A stretch of DNA of 64,000 nucleotides from Pyruvatibacter sp. HU-CL02332 (GCF_040362765.1 NZ_BAABWK010000002.1:62001-126000), one strand, 5' to 3'. Shown: positions 1-9,300, numbered from the stretch's first letter. The notes: a model not told the origin generated them from the sequence alone. A program made the numbers and translations.

Positions 1-1801
1 GGACCAACAGATCCGCATACCGACGAATGGGTGATGTGAAATGCGCATAGCGTTGCAGGTTCAACCCGAAGTGCCCAAGGTTCTCAGGGTTGTATTCTGC
101 TTGAGCCATGGATCGCAGCACGACTTCACTGACCATGTCGGAGGTTTCGGTATCGGCGGCGCTTTCAAGAATACGGTTGAGATGGCCGGGCTTGATAACT
201 GCGCCACGGGGTATGGACATATCCAGTGTCTGCAGAAACTCCGCCAGCGCCGTCAGCTTTTCAGGGGAGGGTGCATCATGGATCCGATACACTACCGGCG
301 CCTTCTTGCTCTCAAGGGTTTCGGCAGCGCACACGTTCGCTGAAATCATGAACGCCTCAATAAGGCGCATGCTGTCGAGCCGCTCCACGTCGCGAATTTG
401 CGCGATGTGGCCATCGGGGCCCATTTCAATTTTTCGTTCTGGCAAATCAAGCGCGAGGGGCGCTCGTTTTTCCTGAGCGCGTGTGATCGCCTCATAGGCT
501 TGATAGAGCGGCACGATGACGTTTTGTGTCAGTGCGTCGGGTACATCAGATTCAACATCTGATGTCAGGCTGTCATACGCTCGTTGGGCCTGCTGATAGG
601 ACAGCTTGGCAGCTGAGCGCATGATGGCGCGCATGAACTCATGGCTCTTCTTGTTGCCATGCTTATCAAACACCATGCGAACCGCGATGCAGGGGCGGTC
701 TTCACCCTCAACAAGCGAACACAGATTGTTTGAAATGCGTTCAGGCAACATAGGAATGACGCGGTCAGGGAAGTAGGCCGAGTTGCCGCGCTTTTCAGCA
801 TCGCGGTCCAGTGCAGAGCCCGGGCGGACGTAACCTGCGACGTCGGCAATGGCTACGATAACTTCGAAACCGCCTTTGTTGTTCTGTTCTTCGCTGGGTG
901 TTGCCCAGACCGCATCATCGTGATCGCGCGCATCTGCCGGGTCGATGGTGATTAGAGGAATGTCGCGAAGATCGGTTCGCCCGCGGGCGTTGGCAGGCTT
1001 TGCCGCTTCGGCTTCAGCAAGTGCTGCCGGGTCAAAGTCTACGGGAATACCCTGTTCATGCACGGCAATGAGGCTGATGGCGTGGGTGCCCTCGAGGGGA
1101 CCAAGTGACTTGATGACCTTTGCGGAGTGCCGGTGGTACTGGCGACCTGAAAGAACTTCTGCTTCAACCAGATCTTCAGGCTTTGCATCGGCGACATCGC
1201 TTGATGCAATCCGGTAATCGTTTCGTTCGCGTTTATCTACTGGTTCGAGGGTCCAGTCCTTGCCTGGACCCGAGCGCAGGACACCGATGACGGTCTTGGC
1301 GCCATCCCCGAGTTTCTTGATGACACGGGCTTCGTAGTCAAAGCCTTCAGTTGCCTTGTTGAGCCGGGCGAGGACACGGTCACCAACGCCGAAACTACCA
1401 GGGTCCTTGTGACCTGCAGGTGCCAGAACGATTGTCGGTGGGTCTGTTTCTGCCGTCCAGTTGGCAGGCTTGGCGATCAGCTCTCCATCGGCATCGCGGT
1501 CCACAATGTCGACTACGCCAACCGGCGGAAGTTCGCCCACGCGGGTGAACTTTTTGTTGGACGCCTTTTCAAGAAGGCCTTCTTCTTCCATCTGCCGCAA
1601 CAAACCTTTCAGGGCTACGCGCTGCGGACCCTGAATGCGGAAGGCGCGAGCGATTTCGCGTTTGCCCGGAACGCCCTGATAGGTCGCCATGAACTCAAGG
1701 ACCTGGTCCTTAGTCGGCAAAAAGTTGGCAGACGCAGCTTTGGCTTTGCCGCGTTTTGCAGGTTTTTTCCGAGGGCGAGGGCTATTGGGTTTTTTGGCCA
1801 C
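1..1801 (-). CDS. rnr: Ribonuclease R, C-terminal part missing (cut by window edge)
   Basis: 3'-to-5' exoribonuclease of the RNB family that degrades structured RNA and takes part in tmRNA-linked decay. The reading frame is open from a GTG at 1801 to the window edge (600 codons). It starts with a basic Lys/Arg-rich segment, then a winged-helix region and an OB-fold region. The RNB catalytic signature DPADARDHDDAV lies near 930-960 and is followed by LPERISNNLCSL; HFTSPIRRYADLLV is at the very edge. The expected C-terminal S1 domain lies outside the window. The GTG directly follows the topA stop (TAAGTG, no gap), so translation is probably coupled to topA. No good Shine-Dalgarno sequence is visible. 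The start is inferred from frame and context. Confidence 0.95.
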   Translation of the reverse strand, partial: MAKKPNSPRPRKKPAKRGKAKAASANFLPTKDQVLEFMATYQGVPGKREIARAFRIQGPQRVALKGLLRQMEEEGLLEKASNKKFTRVGELPPVGVVDIVDRDADGELIAKPANWTAETDPPTIVLAPAGHKDPGSFGVGDRVLARLNKATEGFDYEARVIKKLGDGAKTVIGVLRSGPGKDWTLEPVDKRERNDYRIASSDVADAKPEDLVEAEVLSGRQYHRHSAKVIKSLGPLEGTHAISLIAVHEQGIPVDFDPAALAEAEAAKPANARGRTDLRDIPLITIDPADARDHDDAVWATPSEEQNNKGGFEVIVAIADVAGYVRPGSALDRDAEKRGNSAYFPDRVIPMLPERISNNLCSLVEGEDRPCIAVRMVFDKHGNKKSHEFMRAIMRSAAKLSYQQAQRAYDSLTSDVESDVPDALTQNVIVPLYQAYEAITRAQEKRAPLALDLPERKIEMGPDGHIAQIRDVERLDSMRLIEAFMISANVCAAETLESKKAPVVYRIHDAPSPEKLTALAEFLQTLDMSIPRGAVIKPGHLNRILESAADTETSDMVSEVVLRSMAQAEYNPENLGHFGLNLQRYAHFTSPIRRYADLLV

Positions 1802-4522
1802 TTAGGAATCGTCTGACGACGTATCGGCTGTTTCATCAGCCTTTGGTGACGCGGATTTGGCCTTGGCTTTGGTTTTAGCTTTAGCCTTTGTTTTCGCCTT
1901 GGCTTTGGTTTTTGACTTCGCCTTCGCCTTCGCCTTCGCCTTCGTTTTGGTTTTCGCCTTGCTCTTGGCTTTTGTCTTTGCCTTCGACTTTGCCTTGGGT
2001 TTCTTCTTGCCGGACTTGGCAGCTTTTTCAGCCACAAGCTCGACGGCACGCTCAAGTGTCAGATCATCAAGGTCGATGCTCTTGGGCAGCGTGGCGTTGA
2101 TCTTGGCGTGCTTGATGTAAGCGCCATAGCGGCCATCGAGAACCTGCACGGGACCGTCATCATCAGGGTGCTTGCCCAAATCCTTGAGGACTTTTGCCTG
2201 ATTGCGGCCACCTCCACGCTGGGCTTTCTGCGCAATCGCATCTACGGCGCGGTTGATGCCGACGTCGAAAACTTCTTCGATGCTATCCAGATTGGCGTAT
2301 TTGCCGTCGTGCAGCACAAACGGGCCGTAGCGGCCCAGACCGGCAGTAATCATCTTGCCGGACTCAGGATGCAAGCCGACGTCGCGCGGCAGGGACAGCA
2401 GCTTGAGTGCATAGTCGAAATCCACGTCGCCCTTGTCCATGCCCTTGGGAATGCCCGAGCGCTTGGGCTTTTCATTCTCTTCGGTTTTCTCACCCAGCTG
2501 GATGTAGGGACCAAATCGGCCGCTCTTTAGTGTGACTGCAAGTCCGGTTTCGGGGTCAGTGCCGAGTTCCTTGTCGCCCCCGGCTGCATCCTGTGCGCTG
2601 TCGCCGGCCATGGGCCGCGTGAACTTGCATTCGGGATAGTTGGAACAGCCGATGAAGGCACCGAACCGGCCGGTCTTGATTGACAGCTGGCCGGCACCAC
2701 AGGTTGGGCAGAGGCGAGGGTCCGAGCCGTCACCCTTGTCAGGGAACACGTGATGGCCGAGCACGTCATTCAGTGTGTCGAGCACTTCGGTGATGCGCAG
2801 CTCTTTCGTGTCGTCCACGGCGGCAATGAAATCTCGCCAGAAATCCTTCAGGACGTCGCGCCAATCCATCTCGCCGGCTGAGATTGAATCGAGCTGCTCT
2901 TCGAGGCCGGCCGTAAAGTCATACTGGACGTAGCGATTGAAGAATTTTTCAAGGAACGCTGTAACAACGCGGCCCTTGTCTTCAGGCATGAACCGGTTGC
3001 GGTCCATGTGCACGTATTCACGATCCCTCAGTGTGCTGAGAGTTGACGCATATGTTGATGGGCGACCGATGCCGAGTTCTTCCATCCGGCGCACCAAAGA
3101 CGCTTCGGTGAAGCGGGGTGGGGGCTCGGTAAAGTGCTGGTCGGCATTGACGGCTACCGTCTTTGGTTTTTCGCCTTCGGACAATTTGGGCAGACGGTTG
3201 CCATCCTCGTCGCCTTCTGAATCATCCACGCCTTCCTGATAAAGGGTCAGGAAGCCATCAAAGGTGAGGACCGAGCCATTGGCGCGCATGCCAACGGAGC
3301 CGTCTTCATTTGTCATTTCCACGGTTGTGCGCTGGAAGGCAGCGCTTTCCATCTGACTGGCGATGGCGCGCTTCCAGATCAACTCATAAAGCTTGAGCTG
3401 CTCGTCACTGACGAATGTGCGGATGTCCTGGGGCGTCCGCGACAGGTCCGTTGGGCGGATTGCTTCGTGTGCTTCCTGCGCATTCTTTGCCTTGGTGCGA
3501 TAGATGCGCGGGCTGTCGGGCAGGTAGTTGGCACCAAACTGAGCCGTGATGGCATTGCGAGCATCGTCAATGGCCTCTGGCGTCATCTGCACACCATCGG
3601 TTCGCATATAGGTAATGAGACCAACCGTCTCGCCACCGATGTCTTCACCCTCGTAAAGGCGTTGGGCGACCTGCATCGTTCGCGAGGCGTTGAAGCCGAG
3701 TTTGCGTGACGCTTCTTGTTGCAGTGTGGATGTGGTGAAGGGAGCCGGCGGATTCCGCTTGGCGGGCTTGGCTTCCACAGAGGCAACAGTAAGAAGTGAG
3801 TTCTTGACCGCGGCTTCGGCCTCGCGGGCCAGCGTTTCGTTGGCCAGATCGAATTTGTCGAGCTTCTTGCCGTTGAAGTTGGTCAGGCGCGCGTTGAACG
3901 CTTCACCGCTTTCATTCGTCATATCTGCGGCGATTGACCAGTATTCCTGCGGCTTAAACTGATCGATTTCCATCTCGCGGGACACGATCAGACGTAGTGC
4001 CACGGATTGTACCCGGCCAGCAGATCGGGAGCCGGGCAGCTTGCGCCACAGGACCGGCGACAGGTTGAAGCCCACCAGGTAGTCCAGTGCACGGCGGGCT
4101 TTGTAAGCCTCGACCAGGTCATTATCGAGCTCGCGGCCATTTTCCATGGCTTCAAGGATCGACTTCTTGGTAACGGCGTTGAAGACAACGCGCTCCACCG
4201 GCATGTCCTTGAGCACTTTCTTCTGCTTGAGCATATCAAGCACATGCCAGGAGATAGCTTCGCCTTCGCGGTCGGGGTCAGTCGCCAGAATCAGCTTGTC
4301 GGCGCCTTTGACGGCAGTCTCGATGGCTCGTATCTGCTTTTTTGAGCTGGGAGAGACCTCCCACTTCATATCGAAGTCGTGCTCCGGGTCCACGGACCCG
4401 TCTTTCGGCGGTAGATCACGCACATGACCGTATGAAGCCAGGACTGTGAAGTCCTTGCCCAGGTACTTGTTGATGGTCTTGGCCTTGGCCGGGGATTCTA
4501 CGATTACGACGTTATTGACCAC
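1802..4522 (-). CDS. topA: DNA topoisomerase I with Lys/Ala-rich tail
   Basis: Type IA topoisomerase that relaxes negative supercoils by single-strand cleavage and passage. The 906-aa protein opens with a Toprim domain (VIVESPAKAKTI; acidic DPDREGEAI). The catalytic tyrosine sits in GLITYMRTDG near residue 310. A four-Cys zinc ribbon (CPTCGAGQL...CSNYPEC) follows near residues 595-620, then Toprim-C-type repeats with the RFGPYIQLG/RYGPFVLHDG pattern. The last ~85 residues include a low-complexity run of KAK/KSK/KTK units, a feature of many alphaproteobacterial TopA proteins that probably binds DNA non-specifically. The start is GTG at 4522. A candidate -35 hexamer TTGACA (minus strand, 4639-4644) lies upstream. 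rnr follows with no gap. Confidence 0.97.
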   Translation of the reverse strand: MVNNVVIVESPAKAKTINKYLGKDFTVLASYGHVRDLPPKDGSVDPEHDFDMKWEVSPSSKKQIRAIETAVKGADKLILATDPDREGEAISWHVLDMLKQKKVLKDMPVERVVFNAVTKKSILEAMENGRELDNDLVEAYKARRALDYLVGFNLSPVLWRKLPGSRSAGRVQSVALRLIVSREMEIDQFKPQEYWSIAADMTNESGEAFNARLTNFNGKKLDKFDLANETLAREAEAAVKNSLLTVASVEAKPAKRNPPAPFTTSTLQQEASRKLGFNASRTMQVAQRLYEGEDIGGETVGLITYMRTDGVQMTPEAIDDARNAITAQFGANYLPDSPRIYRTKAKNAQEAHEAIRPTDLSRTPQDIRTFVSDEQLKLYELIWKRAIASQMESAAFQRTTVEMTNEDGSVGMRANGSVLTFDGFLTLYQEGVDDSEGDEDGNRLPKLSEGEKPKTVAVNADQHFTEPPPRFTEASLVRRMEELGIGRPSTYASTLSTLRDREYVHMDRNRFMPEDKGRVVTAFLEKFFNRYVQYDFTAGLEEQLDSISAGEMDWRDVLKDFWRDFIAAVDDTKELRITEVLDTLNDVLGHHVFPDKGDGSDPRLCPTCGAGQLSIKTGRFGAFIGCSNYPECKFTRPMAGDSAQDAAGGDKELGTDPETGLAVTLKSGRFGPYIQLGEKTEENEKPKRSGIPKGMDKGDVDFDYALKLLSLPRDVGLHPESGKMITAGLGRYGPFVLHDGKYANLDSIEEVFDVGINRAVDAIAQKAQRGGGRNQAKVLKDLGKHPDDDGPVQVLDGRYGAYIKHAKINATLPKSIDLDDLTLERAVELVAEKAAKSGKKKPKAKSKAKTKAKSKAKTKTKAKAKAKAKSKTKAKAKTKAKAKTKAKAKSASPKADETADTSSDDS
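1835..2012 (-). repeat. Low-complexity Lys/Ala-coding repeat in topA
   Basis: Short degenerate units reading AAG-GCG/AAG-GCC/AAA-ACC on the minus strand encode the (KA/KS/KT)n tail of TopA. Such tracts can change length by slippage. Both strands appear open in several frames here, which creates spurious overlapping reading frames. Confidence 0.8.
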
Positions 4523-4879
4523 GCAAACCTCAAACTCGGGTCGGCGCAGATGCGCCGGTATTGGGGAGGGAGACCCTACCGTTATTCAAAAAGTGGGCTC
4601 CGATTCGTCGCGACAACATGGTGTTGGAAGTGGCGAGGTGTCAAATGGGCGCCGGGATTGGTTTTTAAATTAGGTAATTCGACACCAAATAGGTGCAGGT
4701 TCGTTGGCAACTGTCATTAAAATGAAATGTATCGTTGATTGCACGCTAAACGTGTGTTGTCATACGTCGTATGACCGCCTTACTTATACCCCTAGGTTGT
4801 AGTGGGATATGTAGGCTACGGTCTGGGGGTGGATGGCTGAAGACAGCCATTAAGGTTAAGAAAAAGAACGGGTGAAGCC
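4523..4879. other. Intergenic region between topA and a small hypothetical gene
   Basis: This 357-bp divergent spacer has no credible gene. It should hold the topA promoter (minus strand) and the promoter of the small plus-strand gene at 4880. The clearest structure is a perfect 8-1-8 inverted repeat at 4759-4775, listed separately. The middle part (about 4650-4760) is AT-richer than the flanking genes, as expected for promoters. Confidence 0.6.
4757..4785 (+). promoter_or_regulatory. Putative promoter overlapped by a perfect palindrome
   Basis: The inverted repeat GTCATACG-T-CGTATGAC (4759-4775) has 8-bp perfect arms around one base. It overlaps a possible -35 (TTGTCA, 4757-4762), with a weak -10 (TTACTT, 4780-4785) after a 17-bp spacer. 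A dimeric repressor, for example of the TetR or GntR type, would fit such a site. The regulator is unknown. The palindrome is directly visible; promoter and operator roles are inference. Confidence 0.45.
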
Positions 4880-5104
4880 TTGAACGATAACTCAGAAATC
4901 AGTGTCGGAGACGACCAGCAGCAAACTGCAGCATATGTGTTTGATATGTTGATTGGTCTTAGTTCTGCTGCGCGTCAGACGGATTTGACGTTCCTGGCCT
5001 ATTTGCTGGAAATGGCAGGGAGCGAAGCGTCCCGTGTTGCTGAAGGCAAAAACTCAAAAGGCAAATCAGCACCCAGCCCACGTGCGAAGCGGGCTGCCCG
5101 CTAA
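4880..5104 (+). CDS. Small conserved-type hypothetical protein (74 aa)
   Basis: The start is TTG at 4880, the first possible start after an in-frame stop at 4838, with a purine-rich GGGTGAAG just upstream. The N-terminal half is acidic (NDNSEISVGDDQQQ). The centre, YVFDMLIGLSSAARQTDLTFLAYLLEMA, looks like a short helical pair. The tail is basic (PRAKRAAR). Small proteins with this YxxDML...LAYLLEMA layout are common in alphaproteobacteria and have no assigned function. The gene converges on dprA with a 13-bp gap. Confidence 0.7.
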   Translation: MNDNSEISVGDDQQQTAAYVFDMLIGLSSAARQTDLTFLAYLLEMAGSEASRVAEGKNSKGKSAPSPRAKRAAR

Positions 5105-5117
5105 GTCTGACTTTCTG

Positions 5118-6269
5118 TCATTCAGCTGACACGCCACCTCCGGGATGACGGGTGGCCTGTCCACCTATCTCCAACTCCAGAACAGCAGCCGAGACGGCCG
5201 CGATGTGGATGCCGCTGAGCCGTGCCAGATCGTCGATCTGGATTGGCGTTGGACTCAGCAATTCCAAAATTGCTTCGGTAACGGCCTGAGGATTGTTTTC
5301 GGGTTCATTGCTTTCATATGCGGGTGCTGCTTCCACTGAGTGCGAAGTGGCCGAGGCAAATGGAAACGTCATACCCGCTGGATCGTTGAACTGGGATTCT
5401 ATGCCTTCCAGAACATCCTCAGGGGTTTGAACAAGCGTTGCGCCGTTGCGCAGCAGCCCATTGGTCCCCTGTGCACGCTGATCCAGTGGCGAGCCAGGGA
5501 CAGCAAAGACCTCGCGGCCTTGTTCCAAGGCAAAGCGGGCGGTGATCAGCGATCCAGATCTTGCCGCGGCTTCTATGACAACCACCCCCGCAGACATGCC
5601 TGAGATCAGCCGGTTTCGACGGGGAAAGAACCGCGCTATGGGCTCTGCATCAAACGGCATTTCGGACACCACAGCGCCAAGTTCCGCGATATGGTGATAG
5701 AGGTCGGTGTTTTCCTTTGGATAGATGCGATTGATGCCACCGGCTGTGACCGCGACGGTCCCGGTCTCGAGGCTGGCCTTATGCGCATAGGTATCGACCC
5801 CACGGGCAAGACCCGATGAGATGGTCACGCCATGCCGCCCAAGGCCCTGAGCCATGAGGTCTGCCATCTTTCGGCCGGATGCAGATGCGTTGCGCGCTCC
5901 GACAATGCCAATTGTTCTTGCGGATGCAATCGACGCATCGCCCATGACTGTCAAAAAGGGTGGGGGCGATTCAACTTGTGCCAACAAGGGTGGGTAGCCG
6001 GACTGGCCGATAGCGACAGGCTTTGCACCGTACTTGTCAATTTGCTCCAGCTCACGGGCGGCATCGCTCTCAGTGGCGAGCTTTACCGTTCGCCGACGTC
6101 CGCGACGGGCAAGTTCGGGAAGGGCCCGGAGTGCCTCTGCAGCGCTGCCATATTTGGACAACAGGCCCCAAAACGTATGCGGCCCAATATTCTGTGAACG
6201 GATTAAACGTAGCCAGTCAACGAGCTCGGGGGTGCTCTGCGGCGTTTGCCAAGGTGCCCCGATGCTCAT
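5118..6269 (-). CDS. dprA: DNA-processing protein DprA
   Basis: DprA (Smf) binds incoming single-stranded DNA and loads RecA during natural transformation; it is also widespread in species not known to be competent. The Rossmann-like core is clear: GIVGARNASASGRKMA, then SSGLARGVDTYAHKASL, FFPRRNRLISGMSAGVVVIEA and the SGSLITARFALEQGREVFAVPG block. The C-terminus (about 60 residues after a variable linker) looks like the DprA winged helix. The ATG at 6269 is preferred over a longer in-frame start at 6332 because the latter would run well into plsY. With this start the gene begins 7 nt after the plsY stop, so the pair is an operon. Confidence 0.95.
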   Translation of the reverse strand: MSIGAPWQTPQSTPELVDWLRLIRSQNIGPHTFWGLLSKYGSAAEALRALPELARRGRRRTVKLATESDAARELEQIDKYGAKPVAIGQSGYPPLLAQVESPPPFLTVMGDASIASARTIGIVGARNASASGRKMADLMAQGLGRHGVTISSGLARGVDTYAHKASLETGTVAVTAGGINRIYPKENTDLYHHIAELGAVVSEMPFDAEPIARFFPRRNRLISGMSAGVVVIEAAARSGSLITARFALEQGREVFAVPGSPLDQRAQGTNGLLRNGATLVQTPEDVLEGIESQFNDPAGMTFPFASATSHSVEAAPAYESNEPENNPQAVTEAILELLSPTPIQIDDLARLSGIHIAAVSAAVLELEIGGQATRHPGGGVSAE

Positions 6270-6276
6270 GGTTGCG

Positions 6277-6915
6277 TTACGCCTCTTCTGCAGTCTTCTT
6301 CTTGGCGCCGATACGCGGCTCTTCTCCGGCAAGGATGCGTTGGATGTTGTCCTTGTGTCGGATGAAAATCAGCACGGCATAGAAGACGGCGAACGGGATG
6401 ATCAGCCAATGGTCCGCATACCAGAAATATGCGGGTGCCAATGCGGCCGCCACCAGGGCGGACAATGAAGAGATGCGTGTCACAGCGGCTGTGACCAGCC
6501 AGGTGGCGCAGGCTGCCAGCCCGATGGGGAAGCTGAGGGCGAGGGTAAGGCCGAGGAACGTTGCAACGCCTTTGCCCCCTTTGAAGCCAAGCCAGACGGG
6601 GAAGATGTGCCCTACAAAGGCAGCAGTACCTGCCAGAACCGCCATTGTGTCGCCTGCGACGTAGCGGGCGATGAGCACAGCGACTGCGCCCTTTGCACCA
6701 TCTGCAATAAGCGTTGCTGCAGCCACCCAGCGATTGCCGGTGCGCAGAACGTTTGTTGCGCCGATGTTGCCCGAGCCAACAGACCGGATATCTCCGAGGC
6801 CGGCCATGCGGGTGAAAACCAGCCCGAAGGGAATGGACCCGAGGAGATAACCGAAGGCCAGCGCCATGGCGTAGTAGGGGGCTGAGTACTCTATGGAGAT
6901 TGGATCAATAAGCAT
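6277..6915 (-). CDS. plsY: Glycerol-3-phosphate acyltransferase PlsY
   Basis: Inner-membrane enzyme that uses acyl-phosphate (from PlsX) to acylate glycerol-3-phosphate, the first step of phosphatidic acid synthesis. The 212-aa protein has the PlsY signatures GYLLGSIPFGLVFTR, SGNIGATNVLRTGNR and GHIFPVWLGFKGGKGVAT, and about five hydrophobic segments. It lies upstream of dprA on the same strand and 42 bp downstream of pyrC', so a pyrB-pyrC'-plsY-dprA transcript is plausible. Confidence 0.96.
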   Translation of the reverse strand: MLIDPISIEYSAPYYAMALAFGYLLGSIPFGLVFTRMAGLGDIRSVGSGNIGATNVLRTGNRWVAAATLIADGAKGAVAVLIARYVAGDTMAVLAGTAAFVGHIFPVWLGFKGGKGVATFLGLTLALSFPIGLAACATWLVTAAVTRISSLSALVAAALAPAYFWYADHWLIIPFAVFYAVLIFIRHKDNIQRILAGEEPRIGAKKKTAEEA

Positions 6916-6957
6916 CAGACGGTTCCCTTGGCATGCGATGGGTGCATGCTCTTTTGT

Positions 6958-8241
6958 TTAAGCCTCGAACACGCTCTTGCCAGCAACAATGGTGCGCATC
7001 GCACGTCCCTGAAAGCGACGATCTTCATGGGCAGTGTTCTTGGATTTTGATCTCAGCGCATCTGCCTCGACAACCCAGGGCTTGCCCAGATCGATCAATA
7101 CCATATCAGCAGCCGCGCCGGATTTCAGATGCCCTGATGGCAACCCGAGGATGTCTGCCGGCTTTGATGTGATTGTTGCCAGCGCATCCGTCAGCGAAAT
7201 CTCGTCGTTGTGTACCCGTTCCAGCAGAACCGGCAGAAGTGTCTCAAGACCTACAGCGCCATAGGCAGCCTCGGCAAACGGGCGACGCTTGGCGTCCGTG
7301 TCTTGCGGATTGTGGCCTGACACAACGACATCAATGGTGCCGTCGATCAAACCGGCAAGGAGCGCCTGTCGATCGCTCTCGTCGCGCAGCGGCGGTGAGA
7401 GTTTGAAGAAGGTTCGATACTCGCCAATGTCTGTTTCGTTCAGTGACAGATGGTCCGCACTCACACCGCATGTGACAGGCAAGCCTTCTGCCTTGGCCTG
7501 GCGGATGACATCGACAGTTTCAGCACATGATACCTGGCTCACATGGTAGCGCCCGCCGGTCAGTGCCACGAGGCGCAGGTCGCGTTCCACAATGATGGTT
7601 TCAGCTTCTGCCGGGATGCTTGCAAGACCAAGTCGGGTGGATAGCTCGCCTTCATTCATGACGCCGGATGCGGCAAGGGATGGGTCTTCGGCGTGCTGAA
7701 CGATGAGACCGTCAAACAGTTTGGAATAGGTGAGGGCGCGTCTGAGCAGCTGCGCATCCATGACCGGGCGGATGCCATCGGTATAGGCAATGGCGCCGGC
7801 ATCCTTGAGGAGGCCGAACTCGGTCATCTCCGAGCCTTCAAGACCTTTGGTCAGGGCGGCCATGATCTCGATGTTGACACTGGCTGTGTCGCGGGCCCGG
7901 CGCATTACAAAGTCGACGATGGCGGCATCATCCACCACAGGGTTTGTGTTGGGCATCACCACCATGGTTGTGACGCCACCTGCCGCGGCGGCGCCGCTTG
8001 CTGTTGCCAGCGTCTCACGATGCTCTTCGCCGGGTTCACCCGTAAAGACGCGCATGTCGATGAGGCCGGGAGCCAGGACATGTCCACCGCAATCAATTGT
8101 CTCAACGCCGGCCGGAGCCCCCTGTGCGAAGAGGTGGCTGCCGAAATCCAGAATGTGCCCATTCTCAACCAGCACCGCACCCTTGGTATCAAGGCCGGAG
8201 GCTGGGTCGACCAGGCGCGCGTTTATGTAGGCAGTGGACAT
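6958..8241 (-). CDS. pyrC': Dihydroorotase-like protein, metal-site residues missing (PyrC')
   Basis: A 427-aa amidohydrolase-fold protein next to the aspartate transcarbamoylase gene. Its overall layout is that of type I dihydroorotase (GGVTTMVVMPNTNPV; KLSPPLRDESDRQAL). The HxH metal motif normally found at the end of strand 1 is replaced by Arg64 and Phe66 (IDMRVFTGEPG). The histidine of the usual HVST-like segment is Gln (YHVSQVS), and the usual TDHAPH is SGHNPQ, which loses the catalytic Asp. It is therefore almost certainly non-catalytic. Known PyrC' proteins act as structural partners of PyrB, which fits the 29-bp spacing here. An active dihydroorotase must be encoded elsewhere. Confidence 0.9.
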   Translation of the reverse strand: MSTAYINARLVDPASGLDTKGAVLVENGHILDFGSHLFAQGAPAGVETIDCGGHVLAPGLIDMRVFTGEPGEEHRETLATASGAAAAGGVTTMVVMPNTNPVVDDAAIVDFVMRRARDTASVNIEIMAALTKGLEGSEMTEFGLLKDAGAIAYTDGIRPVMDAQLLRRALTYSKLFDGLIVQHAEDPSLAASGVMNEGELSTRLGLASIPAEAETIIVERDLRLVALTGGRYHVSQVSCAETVDVIRQAKAEGLPVTCGVSADHLSLNETDIGEYRTFFKLSPPLRDESDRQALLAGLIDGTIDVVVSGHNPQDTDAKRRPFAEAAYGAVGLETLLPVLLERVHNDEISLTDALATITSKPADILGLPSGHLKSGAAADMVLIDLGKPWVVEADALRSKSKNTAHEDRRFQGRAMRTIVAGKSVFEA

Positions 8242-8270
8242 ATGGTGCTTCGGGTCCGAGTTTTTGTGGA

Positions 8271-9242
8271 CTACTGGTTTGGCAAATGGCGTGAGAGGGC
8301 GTCGAGCACGGCCATGCGAACGGCGACACCCATTTCCACCTGCTCACGAATGAGACTGCGGTCTACGTCGTCTGCAACAAGACTGTCGATTTCCACGCCG
8401 CGGTTCATTGGTCCGGGGTGCATCACCAGCGCCTCCGGTTTGGCGTAAGCGAGTTTTTCGTAGTCGAGGCCGTAGAGCCTGAAATATTCGCGTGTGGAGG
8501 GAATGAAAGATCCGGTCATGCGTTCCATTTGAATGCGGAGCATCATGACCACATCACACCCTTCAAGACCTTCGCGCATGGATGTGAAGGCGGTTGCGCC
8601 CAGCGCCTCGATGCCGCCGGGCATGAGGGTCGGCGGTCCGATCACCCGGACGCTGGCACCAAGTGCCGTCAGCAGATGAATGTTGGAGCGGGCTACGCGG
8701 CTGTGAAGTATGTCGCCGCATATGGCGATGCGAAGACCTTCGATGCGGCCAAGTCGTCGGCGGATGGTCAGGGCATCGAGCAGCGCTTGGGTCGGGTGTT
8801 CATGGGTGCCGTCACCGGCATTCACGACGCCGCAGCCGACCTTTTGAGACAGCAGCGCCACGGCACCGGAGTCCGGGTGGCGCACCACCAGCAGATCAGG
8901 GCGCATGGCATTGAGTGTCATGGCCGTATCGATCAGTGACTCGCCCTTTTTGATGGCGGAAGTCGAGACCGACATGTTCATGACGTCGGCGCCCAGTCGC
9001 TTGCCGGCCAGTTCAAACGAACTCTGTGTGCGGGTCGAGGCCTCAAAGAAGAGATTGATTTGCGTGCGACCGCGCAGGCTCGAAGACTTTTTGTCGACCT
9101 GACGGTTCTGCTCGACATACTCGTCGGCCAGGTCAAGAAGCGTGTTTATGTCTTGAAAAGATAGGCCCTGTATCCCCAGCAAATGACGGTGGGGAAAGGT
9201 CGCCTCGGGGCGGTCTTGGTTTCGATCTGGGAGCGCGTTCAT
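8271..9242 (-). CDS. pyrB: Aspartate carbamoyltransferase catalytic chain
   Basis: Condenses carbamoyl phosphate with aspartate in the second step of pyrimidine synthesis. The 323-aa chain carries the carbamoyl-phosphate loop [13 protein letters not shown], the [14 protein letters not shown] segment with the second-subunit Ser/Lys site, the HPTQALLD motif and the [10 protein letters not shown] signature near the C-terminus. No pyrI is adjacent. In the class that uses PyrC', PyrB assembles with the inactive dihydroorotase encoded next to it. Confidence 0.97.
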   Translation of the reverse strand: MNALPDRNQDRPEATFPHRHLLGIQGLSFQDINTLLDLADEYVEQNRQVDKKSSSLRGRTQINLFFEASTRTQSSFELAGKRLGADVMNMSVSTSAIKKGESLIDTAMTLNAMRPDLLVVRHPDSGAVALLSQKVGCGVVNAGDGTHEHPTQALLDALTIRRRLGRIEGLRIAICGDILHSRVARSNIHLLTALGASVRVIGPPTLMPGGIEALGATAFTSMREGLEGCDVVMMLRIQMERMTGSFIPSTREYFRLYGLDYEKLAYAKPEALVMHPGPMNRGVEIDSLVADDVDRSLIREQVEMGVAVRMAVLDALSRHLPNQ

Positions 9243-9300
9243 CGAAAGCGGAGTTTATAGATATTGCGGAGAGATACTGCAAGTATCGCTCTGAGGTGTT

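Noticed and set aside
1615-2120. Overlapping frames across the TopA tail and rnr start (Arg/Lys-rich or Leu/Phe/Val-rich)
   Set aside because: Products of the low-complexity repeat read out of frame; topA and rnr explain the region.
6931-6949. GCATGC repeat forming a hairpin between pyrC' and plsY
   Set aside because: The self-complementary hexamer occurs often by chance; the T-run is on the wrong strand for the genes.
9273-9287. 6-3-6 hairpin GATACT-GCA-AGTATC between the AEC gene and pyrB
   Set aside because: No T-run on either strand, so not a terminator; too short to support an operator call.
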